20,400 nt of DNA, taken from positions 1-20,400 of the forward strand of contig JASUSX010000007.1 in NCBI GenBank assembly GCA_030445875.1, in the 5' to 3' direction. The position numbers and the translations under genes were made by a program. Origin of the DNA: Clostridia bacterium. GTDB lineage: Bacteria > Bacillota > DSM-521 > Neomoorellales > Neomoorellaceae. Of this stretch, positions 1-7,577 are shown piece after piece; positions within the stretch are counted from its first letter, which is position 1, and the number at the start of each line of letters is the position of its first letter. The notes beneath the pieces were generated by a model, which saw only the letters and a program-made list of their open reading frames with translations, was not told where the DNA came from and ran no database searches.

Positions 1-52
1 CCTGGGGCAGGAGGTTATCGAGGCAGCGATCTGTGAGGTACGTTCCAGGTGA
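1..52 (+). CDS. C-terminal end of an upstream antitoxin-like gene (partial)
   Basis: The frame open from base 2 reads LGQEVIEAAICEVRSR and stops with TGA at 50-52. That stop overlaps the GTG start of the PIN-domain gene (GTGA), the translational coupling typical of toxin-antitoxin pairs in which the antitoxin comes first. Too little is present to name a family. The antitoxin role is inferred only from position and overlap. Confidence 0.5.
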   Translation, partial: LGQEVIEAAICEVRSR

Positions 53-462
53 AAAAGATTGTTTTGGATACTAATGTTCTGGTATCAGCCATCGGCTGGG
101 GGGGTCCCCCCGGAAGAATTTTAGAAGCCTGCCTGTACGGCAAGTTAAAATTATATATCAGCCCTGCCTTGCTGGATGAATTGAGTGAAGTGTTAGCCAG
201 GCCTAAACTTAAAGTTATTGCCGGGCATCCCGACTTGCCAGTCATCCTTACATGGTTAGCTTCACCAGAGCATCTAGTCATCCCCGATTTTGAACCATGC
301 GTAATAGCCAGAGACCCCGATGATAATAAAGTACTGGCCTGTGCTTTAGCAGCTAAAGCCGATGCCGTTATTTCAGGAGACGAGCATTTATTAGCTCTTC
401 GGGTTTATGAGGGGATAAGGATTTTAAGGGCAGCAGAGGCGGTTAAGATATGGAATATTTAA
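49..462 (+). CDS. PIN-domain toxin (putative VapC-like ribonuclease)
   Basis: The 137-residue product is the size of a single PIN domain. PIN toxins are Mg2+-dependent RNases that stop translation when their antitoxin is lost. The acidic residues of the fold are visible: D7 in LDTNVLVSA, E44 in LLDELSEVL, D89/D91/D92 in ARDPDDNKV, and D111 in ISGDEHLL. The sequence resembles the 'putative toxin-antitoxin system toxin component, PIN family' group. The start is GTG at 49, overlapping the upstream stop, with GAGG about 10 bases before it. Codon use is more AT-rich (many TTA, AAA and ATT codons) than in the metabolic genes nearby, consistent with a mobile accessory module. The RNA target is unknown. 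Confidence 0.85.
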   Translation: MKKIVLDTNVLVSAIGWGGPPGRILEACLYGKLKLYISPALLDELSEVLARPKLKVIAGHPDLPVILTWLASPEHLVIPDFEPCVIARDPDDNKVLACALAAKADAVISGDEHLLALRVYEGIRILRAAEAVKIWNI

Positions 463-495
463 GCCCCTTCAGACTTTAAACAGGGCGAGATCTGG

Positions 496-514
496 CCGGT
501 TTTACCGGTATTTT
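496..514 (+). terminator. Weak hairpin downstream of the PIN gene
   Basis: CCGGT-TTT-ACCGG (496-508) is followed by TATTTT. It is a short 5-bp stem with an imperfect T tract, 34 bases after the PIN stop, and could be a weak intrinsic terminator. The rest of 463-587 shows no gene I can support. Confidence 0.3.
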
Positions 515-587
515 GAGGCGATAGGGTTGCAGACGCAAGAATTTCAACGGCTGCAGAGATTGCTTGAACAGAAACAGGCCCCAGGCA

Positions 588-2159
588 TTACCCTCTCTCG
601 CCCCGCAGGTAGTCCACGAACTGCCGGGCGGTGCGGCCGGAGGCGCCGTTCTGGTACATGGCCCACTGCAGGGCGCGGCGGCGCAGCTCCGCGGGTTCCA
701 TCTCCAGCCCGGCCTGGCGGGCCAGCTCGCTGACTATAGCCAGGTATTGCTCCTGGTCGGGGCTGGGGAAGATGACGGTCAGGCCAAATCTCTCCGCCAG
801 GGAGAGTTTCTCCTGGACGGTGTCCTGGAGGCGCACCTCGCCCCCGGCGGGATTGAAGGTGCGGTCGGCGAAGGACTCCTTGACCAGGTGGCGGCGGTTG
901 GAGGTGGCGTAGACCAGGACGTTGGCGGGCCTTACCTGAAGGCTGCCTTACAGCAAACCCTTCAGCTCCTTATACTCCACCTCGTCCTCTTCAAAAGAAA
1001 GGTCGTCGATGAAGATGATAAACTTCTGCGGCCGGGGGGCGAGGATTTTTATTATCTCCTGGTAGTCGCTTAAATAACGCTTGGGCAGCTCGATGAGCCG
1101 CAGACCCTGGTTGCCGTAGGCGGGCAGCAGGGCCTTGACCGTCGAGGACTTGCCCGTGCCGCGGGCGCCGTAAAGGAGGATGTTGACGGCCGGCAGGCCG
1201 CGCAGGAATTTTTCTGTGTTGCGGATAACCTCCTGACGCTCCGCCTCGTAACCAATAAGGTTAGCGAAGGTGATGGGGTCGGGGTCGGCGATGCCGGTAA
1301 GCCGGCCGCCGGCGGGGCCGTGCTCCCAGCGGAGGGCCCAGTAGGAGCCGAAAATACTGGTACCGCAGGCGTGGTAGTAGTTGGCAAGAAGCTCCAATCC
1401 TTCCTCGCCCCAGTCGGAAGTAGCAAGGAGCCGCGTTTTGAGTTCCCGGCGGGCCAGTGCCGGCGGCAGGGGACGGCCGGGTTCGAGAGGCCGGAGCCGG
1501 GTCCAGTCGGGGATGGTGCCGTTACTGCCCGGGTTTTCGCCGGGGGCAGGGGGGACATAACTGGAGCGAGCGCTGCCGGCGCGGGCCGCGTTCCCTGCAA
1601 AAGAGGGCGCCGGGCCGGGGGCAGATTTCTCTTCTGAGTTCCCCGATGCCCCTCTTCCGGCCGGCCCGGGGGCGGCCAGGCCGGAGCCGCAGACCGGTGC
1701 GGGCAGGATCCCCATGGTGGTGGCGTTTGCGGCAGCGACCGGCGGGTGATCCAGCAGGTCCAGGGCGGCTTTGTAAGCTACGGGAGCCAGCCCGGCCAGG
1801 GCATGCAGGGCGCGCAGGTCCTGCCGGGCGGCTTCCTCCAGGCCGGCGCCCATTTTCCGGCGGCCACCCTGTTCGGCTTTGCGGGTGAAGGTGTTTTCCG
1901 CTGCGATCAGTCTATCCAGCAGGTAGTTCTGCCAGGGGTCGCCGGCTAAGGGCTCCCGGTAAAGCTCGGTATATTCCGCCAGCAGGCTAAAAAAATGGCG
2001 GCAGGCGGAGGCCAGGGCTGCGCTGTCTACTTCCGGGCCGCCCAACTGGCGGCAGATCTCCAGAAAGGTAGCTATGGTCTTATCGCGGGTCAGATCCTGG
2101 TAGATAAGCATTCCGGTGTTTTGCTGGTAAATTTGCTGGAAGGCGAAGGGATTAAGCAT
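588..2159 (-). pseudogene. DUF815-family AAA ATPase interrupted by an in-frame TAA
   Basis: Read from ATG (2159-2157), this is a 523-codon protein of the DUF815 type (AAA-like ATPases of unknown function). It has an N-terminal helical region, a Gly/Ala/Pro-rich linker at about residues 142-225, Walker A GARGTGKSS at about 331-339, and Walker B FIIFIDDLSFEEDE from about 380. A TAA at 950-948 interrupts the frame at about residue 404. The same frame then continues with the conserved downstream block (RPANVLVYATSNRRHL, FNPAGGEVRLQDTV) to a normal stop at 588. No frameshift is needed, so a single GAA-to-TAA type change would explain it. The ATG has AGGAGG 8 bases upstream and is preferred over the TTG at 2177. 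The truncated 403-residue product would keep both Walker motifs but lose the sensor/lid part. This is either a recent pseudogene or a sequence error. Confidence 0.75.
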
Positions 2160-2195
2160 GGCTAAGACCTCCTGCAACGTTTGCTGCTTAAAAAA

Positions 2196-2217
2196 GCCGG
2201 TTAACAGGCGCCGGTTA
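2196..2217. repeat. Pair of 8-bp direct repeats near the DUF815 promoter
   Basis: GCCGGTTA occurs at 2196-2203 and again at 2210-2217, spaced 14 bases start to start, close to the predicted transcription start of the minus-strand ATPase gene. It could be an operator, but two short GC-rich copies may also be chance. Confidence 0.25.
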
Positions 2218-2223
2218 CTATCA

Positions 2224-2252
2224 ATTAGACTACATTTACCGCGTTAGATCAA
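2224..2252 (-). promoter_or_regulatory. Candidate sigma-A promoter for the DUF815 gene
   Basis: On the minus strand, TTGATC (2252-2247) is followed after 17 bases by TCTAAT (2229-2224). The matches are 4/6 to -35 and 5/6 to -10. The predicted start of transcription is near 2217, about 58 bases before the ATG. Confidence 0.5.
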
Positions 2253-2279
2253 GATTTTTACCTGCCGGTTTTTTGGTGA

Positions 2280-2411
2280 TCATTGTTGCCGGCCAGTGGT
2301 AATTCCAGTAAAATAAAAGTGGCAGTATCCTATTTTGACCTGCAGCCGTTGCTGGAGAGGCGCAATAAGAAAATGATCGCCAGGATACTGGAGGGTGGTC
2401 AGGGTGGTTGA
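2280..2411 (+). pseudogene. C-terminal remnant of an MntA-like nucleotidyltransferase antitoxin
   Basis: The frame opens after a TGA at 2277 and ends with TGA at 2409-2411. Its last 28 residues include SYFDLQPLLERRNKKMIARI, which resembles the C-terminal tail of MNT-domain (MntA) antitoxins, where a YFD-(F/L)-xPLL-x4-(R/K)KM pattern precedes the end. The nucleotidyltransferase core (GSxARG...DxD) is absent upstream, so this is a 3' fragment. The stop overlaps the next frame, as in intact MntA/HepT pairs. Assignment is from memory of the family pattern. Confidence 0.45.
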
Positions 2412-2466
2412 TAAGGAAGTCGTTCGTAACCGGCTGGCCTTGCTGGGTGAGTTGGGAATTAGCTGA
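2404..2466 (+). pseudogene. N-terminal remnant of a HepT-like (DUF86) toxin
   Basis: From GTG 2404 the frame reads MVDKEVVRNRLALLGELGIS and stops at 2464-2466. HepT/DUF86 proteins typically start MVDxEVVxxRLxxLEEYL, so this matches the first helix, after which the gene is lost. The stop shares its A with the ATG of the FAD oxidoreductase, so the fragment may now serve only as a translated leader for that gene. The two fragments lie in the antitoxin-then-toxin order of intact loci. Confidence 0.45.
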
Positions 2467-4244
2467 TGGGCAAACGGGTGCTGTTACTTTTTATCACTTT
2501 GTGTTTTATGTTAACTTTGGCCGGTGCGGGGGGTAGGCCGGCGGGCTGGCCTATAGTAGCGCCGGTAGTACGGGCGGACGTGGTGGTCTATGGCGGCGGG
2601 CTGGCCGCGTGCGCGGCGGCCTGGAAGGCGGCGGCCACGGCGCCGGACAAGCAGGTGGCCCTGGTGGTCCCCTACCCCGGGGGCGAGTACGGCGGCCTGG
2701 CTACGGTGGGGGGCCAGAATTTCTGGGACCTGCGCTACTGGAGCCGGGATGGCCGGCTGGCACAAGGCGGTTCTTTCGCCCACTGGCTGCAGGCGGTGGG
2801 GCCTTTTTATCGCCCGGCCGATCTGGCGGCGCAGATTGCCGCCGACCTGGGCGGGATGGGCAACCTGCGCACCTACCAGGCCATGGACATCACCGCCGTG
2901 CAGAGGGACCGGCGCGGCCGGCTCAGGGCTGTTTTCTTACGGAGCCTGCAAAGGGATGTTAGCGGTTCTATAGTATGGGGTAGCGGGCGGGCCATACTGG
3001 CCGCCCCTATCTTTGTCGACGCTTCGGAGGACGGGAGACTCTGCCGTTTGAGCGCAGCCGGGGTGACGGTGGGCCGGGCGGACTGGCCGGCTGAGTTTTT
3101 GACCGCGGACTATAACCGGGAGGATAGTGCGGCCTTACTGCCGGTGGCCGGCGGGGCTGCTGGGGTTGCTCCGGGGGCAGCATCGATCCGGGTAAAAAGG
3201 CCCCTTGCCTTACCTCCCCGCCAGCAGGCGGCCACCCTGATGTTCAAGGTGCGCGGGGTGCAGCCCGGCCGTTACCGGGATATGGTTTTCCGCCAGGAGC
3301 GGGGCACCTGGGGTGCTTACGGCGGCCGGGAAGTTTACATAAATGACCCGGTGGTTACCGGGTTTAACGATAGATATGGCCCCCGGGGCTTCGCCTTAAA
3401 ACCCCTCAACGCCGCCCAGGACGGGCCGGGCAGCCCGGAGTGGTGGGTCAACGCCCTGCTCATTTTCAACGTCGACGGCCGCGCTAACGGCCGTGACAGG
3501 GGGAGCCCTGCCTACCCCCTGGACCTGGCCCCCGGGGCTCTGGATACGGACACGGCCTGGCTGCAGGCGCGGGCGATGCTGCTGAACCCGGATTTCATCC
3601 AGGCCCTGCGCCGTTTTGAGGGTTTTAGCGGGGTGGAACTGGTGCGGGATGGGCAGGGCCAGCCAGTGACCGGCGGGATGCTCTACCTGCGGGAGACGGT
3701 GCATACGGTGGTCGAACCGCGCAGGGCAGGGCCGGGGACGGAGGATAACAATTATGCCCTGACCACCGCGGCCACCCACGGGGCCGGCCCCGGGCCGGCA
3801 GGGGGCAACGATCTTGGGAATTATGTAAACCGCATTGGCCTGGGCTTCTACTGGCAGGATATCAATGCCTACCATTTTGAGGATCTGAAAGGCGACGACG
3901 GCCGCTACCGCTGGCCGGTTACGCCCTTTTTGCGGCCCGACTACCCCCCGACGGTACCGGGGGCGCAGGCCTGGCCGCAAAACCCGGTCTACATCCCCTT
4001 TAACACCCTCCTTAGCCGCCCGGTGCCCAACCTGTTGATCCCTGGTTATGCCGCCAGCATCTCCTCCCTGGCCTGGGCCGAGCTACGGGTGCTGCCCAAC
4101 CAGTGCGTGCTGGGGGATGCCGCCGGGGTAACGGCGGCCTATGCCGTCCTCCAGGGCCGCGATCCCGGTACCTTCACCGACGCCGACGTGGCCGCCGTGC
4201 GGGCGATCCTGGAGCAACGCTTCGGCGCCCGGGTGGAGAAGTGA
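2466..4244 (+). CDS. Exported FAD-dependent oxidoreductase
   Basis: The 592-residue protein belongs to the broad FAD_oxidored/FAD-dependent oxidoreductase group. A signal peptide or membrane anchor is evident at the start (MGKR followed by hydrophobic residues 5-22). A Rossmann FAD-binding segment follows (VVVYGGGLAACAAAW, about 39-53), then PGGEYGGLATVGGQNFWD (71-88) and the distal motif IFVDASEDGRL. This order of motifs is typical of the family, but no substrate-specific signature is recognised. The protein is predicted to lie outside the membrane, which is unusual for a flavoprotein because FAD is normally bound in the cytoplasm. ATG 2466 overlaps the stop of the short upstream frame by one base, and the ribosome site is weak. 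The protease gene follows 155 bases downstream on the same strand. The reaction is unknown. Confidence 0.75.
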   Translation: MGKRVLLLFITLCFMLTLAGAGGRPAGWPIVAPVVRADVVVYGGGLAACAAAWKAAATAPDKQVALVVPYPGGEYGGLATVGGQNFWDLRYWSRDGRLAQGGSFAHWLQAVGPFYRPADLAAQIAADLGGMGNLRTYQAMDITAVQRDRRGRLRAVFLRSLQRDVSGSIVWGSGRAILAAPIFVDASEDGRLCRLSAAGVTVGRADWPAEFLTADYNREDSAALLPVAGGAAGVAPGAASIRVKRPLALPPRQQAATLMFKVRGVQPGRYRDMVFRQERGTWGAYGGREVYINDPVVTGFNDRYGPRGFALKPLNAAQDGPGSPEWWVNALLIFNVDGRANGRDRGSPAYPLDLAPGALDTDTAWLQARAMLLNPDFIQALRRFEGFSGVELVRDGQGQPVTGGMLYLRETVHTVVEPRRAGPGTEDNNYALTTAATHGAGPGPAGGNDLGNYVNRIGLGFYWQDINAYHFEDLKGDDGRYRWPVTPFLRPDYPPTVPGAQAWPQNPVYIPFNTLLSRPVPNLLIPGYAASISSLAWAELRVLPNQCVLGDAAGVTAAYAVLQGRDPGTFTDADVAAVRAILEQRFGARVEK

Positions 4245-4399
4245 CTTATTAAGCGTCTCTGTTCCCGGGACAGGGGCCCCGTTTCCACTTAACTAGCATT
4301 TCCTGGAAAAAAATCAATGCCCGCGGGATTGGCAGCAGGAAATAGAGGTCAGGGCACAGAATAGATCTAACTATCAAGCGGGGAGAGGGGAATGGTGGG
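4245..4399 (+). other. Intergenic gap before the protease gene
   Basis: These 155 bases hold GC-rich short palindromes (CCCGGG, GGGGCCCC) and a purine-rich ribosome site (GGAGAGGGG, 4382-4390). I see no convincing promoter, T-tailed terminator or small gene. Confidence 0.4.
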
Positions 4400-5737
4400 A
4401 TGAAGGGAAAGACTTGGCCCGGGGTCTGCTGGCTGGCGGCATTTTTTATTTTTTGCCTGGTTAACACGGCTACGGCATGGGCGACCGCGGCGGCCGCACC
4501 GGGATGGGATGGCCATACCGGCCTGGATTCCAACCCGGGGGTTGTGTCCTGGGAAAAAAGCAGGTTGGCAGCCGCCCGGGAATGGCCCCTCCTGGATGAG
4601 GTGCGTTCCCTGGTCGAGCAGAATTATACCGGCGCTGTGGAGCCGGGGCTTTGGGAAGAAGGGGCGGCGCGGGGCCTGGTAGAGTCCCTGGGCGACCCTT
4701 ACAGCGAATACATAGCGCCGGATGATATGCCCGCTTTCGCCGCTTCCCTGGATGATGAATACGTTGGTGTAGGCATTGTTTTACAGGACATTGACGGCAG
4801 GGCGGTTATTACCAGTATTATCCCCGGCTCGCCGGCGGCCCGGCAGGGGCTTAAGTCCGGGGCGGTGCTGGTGGAGGTTGACGGCCGGGCTGTAGAGGGC
4901 CGTCCTCTGGAAGAGATAGGGCAAATGCTGGAGGGTAAACCCGGGACCAACCTGGGGCTGACGGTGACCCTGCCTGGCAGTGATAACCACAAGAGTTATT
5001 CCCTGCGCCGGGAGCTGATCCGCCCGCCGGTTGTGAGCAGCCGCCTGTTGCCGGGCCGGTTAGGTTATCTATACCTCCGGGCTTTCCCCTACTGGGCACC
5101 GGCGGAGGTGGAACAAGCCCTGACAGAATTACAACGCCAGGGCGCCCGCGGCCTGGTCTTGGACCTGCGGGGTAACCCGGGCGGCTACCTGGACGCCGCT
5201 TTAGAGGTGGCTTCCCTCTTCCTGCTGCGGGATAAACCCGTAGTGCAGGTGGTGGGCCGGGACAAAAGGGTTACCCTCCTGCGCTCCCGCGGGCCAGGCC
5301 AGGACCTGCCCCTCATCGTCCTGGTGGACCGGGGCACGGCCAGCGCGGCGGAGATCCTGGCCGGCGCCCTGCAGGCCGACAAGGCCGCCCTGCTCCTGGG
5401 GACGCAGACCTTTGGCAAGGGCGCGGTGCAGACTGTTTTTTCCTTAAGCAACGGTGGGGCGCTAAAGATTACGACCGCCCATTACCTTACCCCTGCGGGG
5501 GAGGCTATTGATGGTAAAGGGCTAAAGCCCGATATCGAGGTGCCTGAAGGCCAGGAGCAACTGGAACGCGCATTGACGATATTGCAGGGACAAACCACCA
5601 GGCCCCGGGTGGCCCGCACTGGCGCCGCCAAGCCTGCGCCGGCCGGTTCTGTCGGGGTTTGGCCGGCCGTAGCTGTCGCCGGGTTTGATGGAACAAGGGT
5701 GGACAGGCTTTACCACTATGCGTTTTGCCGGCGGTAG
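4400..5737 (+). CDS. Secreted S41-family C-terminal processing protease (CtpA-like)
   Basis: The 445-residue serine protease has a signal peptide (hydrophobic residues 9-27, then an Ala-rich stretch), an N-terminal helical segment (about 60-110), a PDZ domain (about 112-200, starting YVGVGIVLQ) and the S41 core. The catalytic serine is S315 in RGTASAAEIL, and the general-base lysine is K340 in TFGKGAVQ. The LDLRGNPGGYL motif (254-264) supplies the oxyanion region. Family members trim or degrade envelope proteins from their C termini. A C-terminal peptidoglycan-binding domain, present in some relatives, is absent. Instead there is a Pro/Ala-rich tail of about 60 residues. ATG 4400 follows GGAGAGGGG with 9 bases of spacing. 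It may be co-transcribed with the flavoproteins on either side. Confidence 0.9.
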   Translation: MKGKTWPGVCWLAAFFIFCLVNTATAWATAAAAPGWDGHTGLDSNPGVVSWEKSRLAAAREWPLLDEVRSLVEQNYTGAVEPGLWEEGAARGLVESLGDPYSEYIAPDDMPAFAASLDDEYVGVGIVLQDIDGRAVITSIIPGSPAARQGLKSGAVLVEVDGRAVEGRPLEEIGQMLEGKPGTNLGLTVTLPGSDNHKSYSLRRELIRPPVVSSRLLPGRLGYLYLRAFPYWAPAEVEQALTELQRQGARGLVLDLRGNPGGYLDAALEVASLFLLRDKPVVQVVGRDKRVTLLRSRGPGQDLPLIVLVDRGTASAAEILAGALQADKAALLLGTQTFGKGAVQTVFSLSNGGALKITTAHYLTPAGEAIDGKGLKPDIEVPEGQEQLERALTILQGQTTRPRVARTGAAKPAPAGSVGVWPAVAVAGFDGTRVDRLYHYAFCRR

Positions 5738-5784
5738 GCCGTAGCTGGGTAAGCTTAAAACCGATCGTAAAGGGGGAACCACTG

Positions 5785-6813
5785 ATGCCGGCTACTCTTA
5801 CCTCTATCCGCGAGCGGGCCAGGGTGCTCCTGCAGGGCATCTGTCACGTTTGCCCGGTGTGCGACGGCCGGCGCTGCCCTACCGGGGTGCCGGGCATGGG
5901 CGGCATTGGCACCGGCGCGTCCTTCCGCAACAATGTTGCCGCCCTGGCAGCCTGGCAGGTTAATTTGCGCGTCCTCCACGACCGCAAGGACCAGGACCTG
6001 GGCTTAAAGCTCTTCGGCCAGAAGCTGGCCTTTCCCATCCTGGGGGCGGCCGTGGCCGGGGCCAGGGTAAATTTCCAGGGCCGCTTGACGGAAGCAGAAT
6101 TGGCCCGGGCCTTTGTCCTGGGGGCGGCCGAGGCCGGGAGCCTCTCCTTGACCGGGGATGGCCCGGTACCGGAACTCATGGAGGCGGGCCTCAGCGCTAT
6201 CAAGGCGGCCGGCGGGCGGGGTATTCCGGTTATTAAACCACGGGAAGACGCGGAGATAGTGGGCCTCATCCGTCGCGCCGAAGAAGCCGGCGCCGTGGCC
6301 GTGGCTATCGACGTTGACGCCGCCGGTCTGGTGAATATGACCCGCGCCGGCCAGGTGGTGGAACCCAAGACGGCGGAGCAGGTTGCCGGCCTGGCGGCTA
6401 TGACCCCTCTACCCCTTATCCTGAAGGGTATCATGACCGTAGCCGACGCCCGCACCGCCGTGGAGGGCGGGGCGGCGGCCATTGTGGTCTCCAACCACGG
6501 CGGCCGCGCCCTGGACCATATGCCGGGAACGGCGGCGGTCTTGCCGGAGATCGCCGCGGCGGTGGGGGACAAAATAATCGTGCTGGTCGACGGCGGTGTG
6601 CGCTCCGGGGTGGACGTCCTGAAGATGCTGGCCCTGGGTGCCCGGGCGGTCCTGGTAGGCCGGCCCCTGGCCATTGCCGCCGTTGGCGGGGGCGCTACCG
6701 GCGTACAGGGGCAACTGGAGGCCCTGGCCGACGATTTGGCCACCGCCATGCGCCTCACTGCTTGCGGTGACCTGAGGGATATAGGGCCGCGGATATTACG
6801 GAAGAGTTGGTAA
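5785..6813 (+). CDS. FMN-dependent alpha-hydroxy-acid dehydrogenase-like protein
   Basis: The 342-residue TIM-barrel flavoprotein is related to lactate and glycolate oxidases. The FMN/substrate residues are visible: K214 in LILKGIMT, H238 and R241 in VVSNHGGRALD, and DGGVRSG (269-275) followed by GARAVLVGRP, which binds the FMN phosphate. An N-terminal four-cysteine motif, C20-x2-C23-x2-C26-x4-C31, followed by PTGVPGMGG, is not part of classical lactate oxidases. It fits the clostridial 'alpha-hydroxy-acid oxidizing protein' subgroup and could bind metal. ATG 5785 is chosen because AAAGGGGG lies just upstream. The frame is also open back to 5725, but that part overlaps the protease tail. A 2-hydroxyacid substrate is inferred from the fold only. 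It lies 47 bases after the protease, probably in the same transcript. Confidence 0.85.
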   Translation: MPATLTSIRERARVLLQGICHVCPVCDGRRCPTGVPGMGGIGTGASFRNNVAALAAWQVNLRVLHDRKDQDLGLKLFGQKLAFPILGAAVAGARVNFQGRLTEAELARAFVLGAAEAGSLSLTGDGPVPELMEAGLSAIKAAGGRGIPVIKPREDAEIVGLIRRAEEAGAVAVAIDVDAAGLVNMTRAGQVVEPKTAEQVAGLAAMTPLPLILKGIMTVADARTAVEGGAAAIVVSNHGGRALDHMPGTAAVLPEIAAAVGDKIIVLVDGGVRSGVDVLKMLALGARAVLVGRPLAIAAVGGGATGVQGQLEALADDLATAMRLTACGDLRDIGPRILRKSW

Positions 6814-6836
6814 TTAGTACGGACCAGGGTTATAAT
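6807..6836 (+). promoter_or_regulatory. Candidate distal sigma-A promoter for the fdh unit
   Basis: TTGGTA (6807-6812), an 18-base spacer and a perfect TATAAT (6831-6836). The -35 overlaps the end of the upstream gene. It would give a leader of about 180 bases before the nuoE-like gene. Confidence 0.45.
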
Positions 6837-6947
6837 AGATTTAACCTGGTAGGAAAAGGTGGTGCCTTAAGTAATTATTGAGTTTCTGGATTTGGTCCGT
6901 TCTAAATTGTGTACGTAAAGTAGCAAACTTTAATTATGAAAAAGTTA

Positions 6948-6977
6948 CTGACTGGTACCAGGATTTAATGTTATAAT
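6948..6977 (+). promoter_or_regulatory. Candidate proximal sigma-A promoter for the fdh unit
   Basis: CTGACT (6948-6953, 4/6), an 18-base spacer and a perfect TATAAT (6972-6977) in an AT-rich stretch. Transcription would start near 6984, about 40 bases before the TTG start of the nuoE-like gene. Confidence 0.6.
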
Positions 6978-7022
6978 TACACTAAATTGGGGAGAAATCG
7001 TCGACAGGAGGGTTGGCCGGAG

Positions 7023-7532
7023 TTGATAGATAAGGACAGCACCAATAGGGCGAACATTAAGGAAGCAGCCCTGGCGGAGGCCCTGCAACGTTATGCCGGG
7101 GCGAGGGGAGCCCTGATCCCCCTGCTCCAGGAGGCCCAGGAGATTTATGGCTATTTGCCGCAGGAAGTAATGCAAACCATTGCTACAGCGCTAAAGATAC
7201 CCTTCAGCAAGGTCTACGGGGTAGCTACTTTCTATACCCAGTTTCACTTAAAGCCCCGGGGCCGCAACATCATCCGCGTCTGCCAGGGTACGGCCTGCCA
7301 TGTGCGGGGTGGCGCCCGGCTACTGGAAGCCATTTCCGCTGCCCTGGGGGTAGGGAAGAACGAGACGACCCCCGACGGCCTCTTTACCCTGGAAACGGTG
7401 GCCTGCCTGGGTTCCTGCGGCCTGGCCCCGGTGATGATGGTCAACGAGGAAACCTACGGGCGGCTGACGCCGGAGAAGATACCGGCGATTTTAGAAATGT
7501 ACCGGGGAGAGGCTGTTATAGCAGCGGGGTAA
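7023..7532 (+). CDS. NuoE-like [2Fe-2S] diaphorase subunit of the formate dehydrogenase complex
   Basis: The 169-residue 24-kDa-type (NuoE/HoxE) subunit has a helical N-terminal part (about 15-60) and a thioredoxin-like [2Fe-2S] domain. All four ligands are present: C87 and C92 (RVCQGTAC) and C128 and C132 (ACLGSCG). In NAD(P)-linked formate dehydrogenases and bifurcating hydrogenases this subunit pairs with the NuoF-type flavoprotein and carries electrons at the pyridine-nucleotide end. I chose TTG 7023 because AGGAGGG (7006-7012) lies 10 bases upstream. The frame is also open back to 6987, but without a better site. The next gene starts 45 bases after the stop. The subunit should be cytoplasmic, as no targeting signal is present. 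Confidence 0.88.
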   Translation: MIDKDSTNRANIKEAALAEALQRYAGARGALIPLLQEAQEIYGYLPQEVMQTIATALKIPFSKVYGVATFYTQFHLKPRGRNIIRVCQGTACHVRGGARLLEAISAALGVGKNETTPDGLFTLETVACLGSCGLAPVMMVNEETYGRLTPEKIPAILEMYRGEAVIAAG

Positions 7533-7577
7533 TAAAGGGTAATCTCTCATAATCTTTGTTCGAGAGGTGAAACCGAA

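Noticed and set aside
588..950. Frameshift in the DUF815 gene
   Set aside because: Both parts are in the same frame; the break is a single in-frame TAA.
5844..6758. 304-codon minus-strand open frame across the FMN enzyme
   Set aside because: Shadow of a motif-rich gene; low-complexity Ala/Arg/Ser composition.
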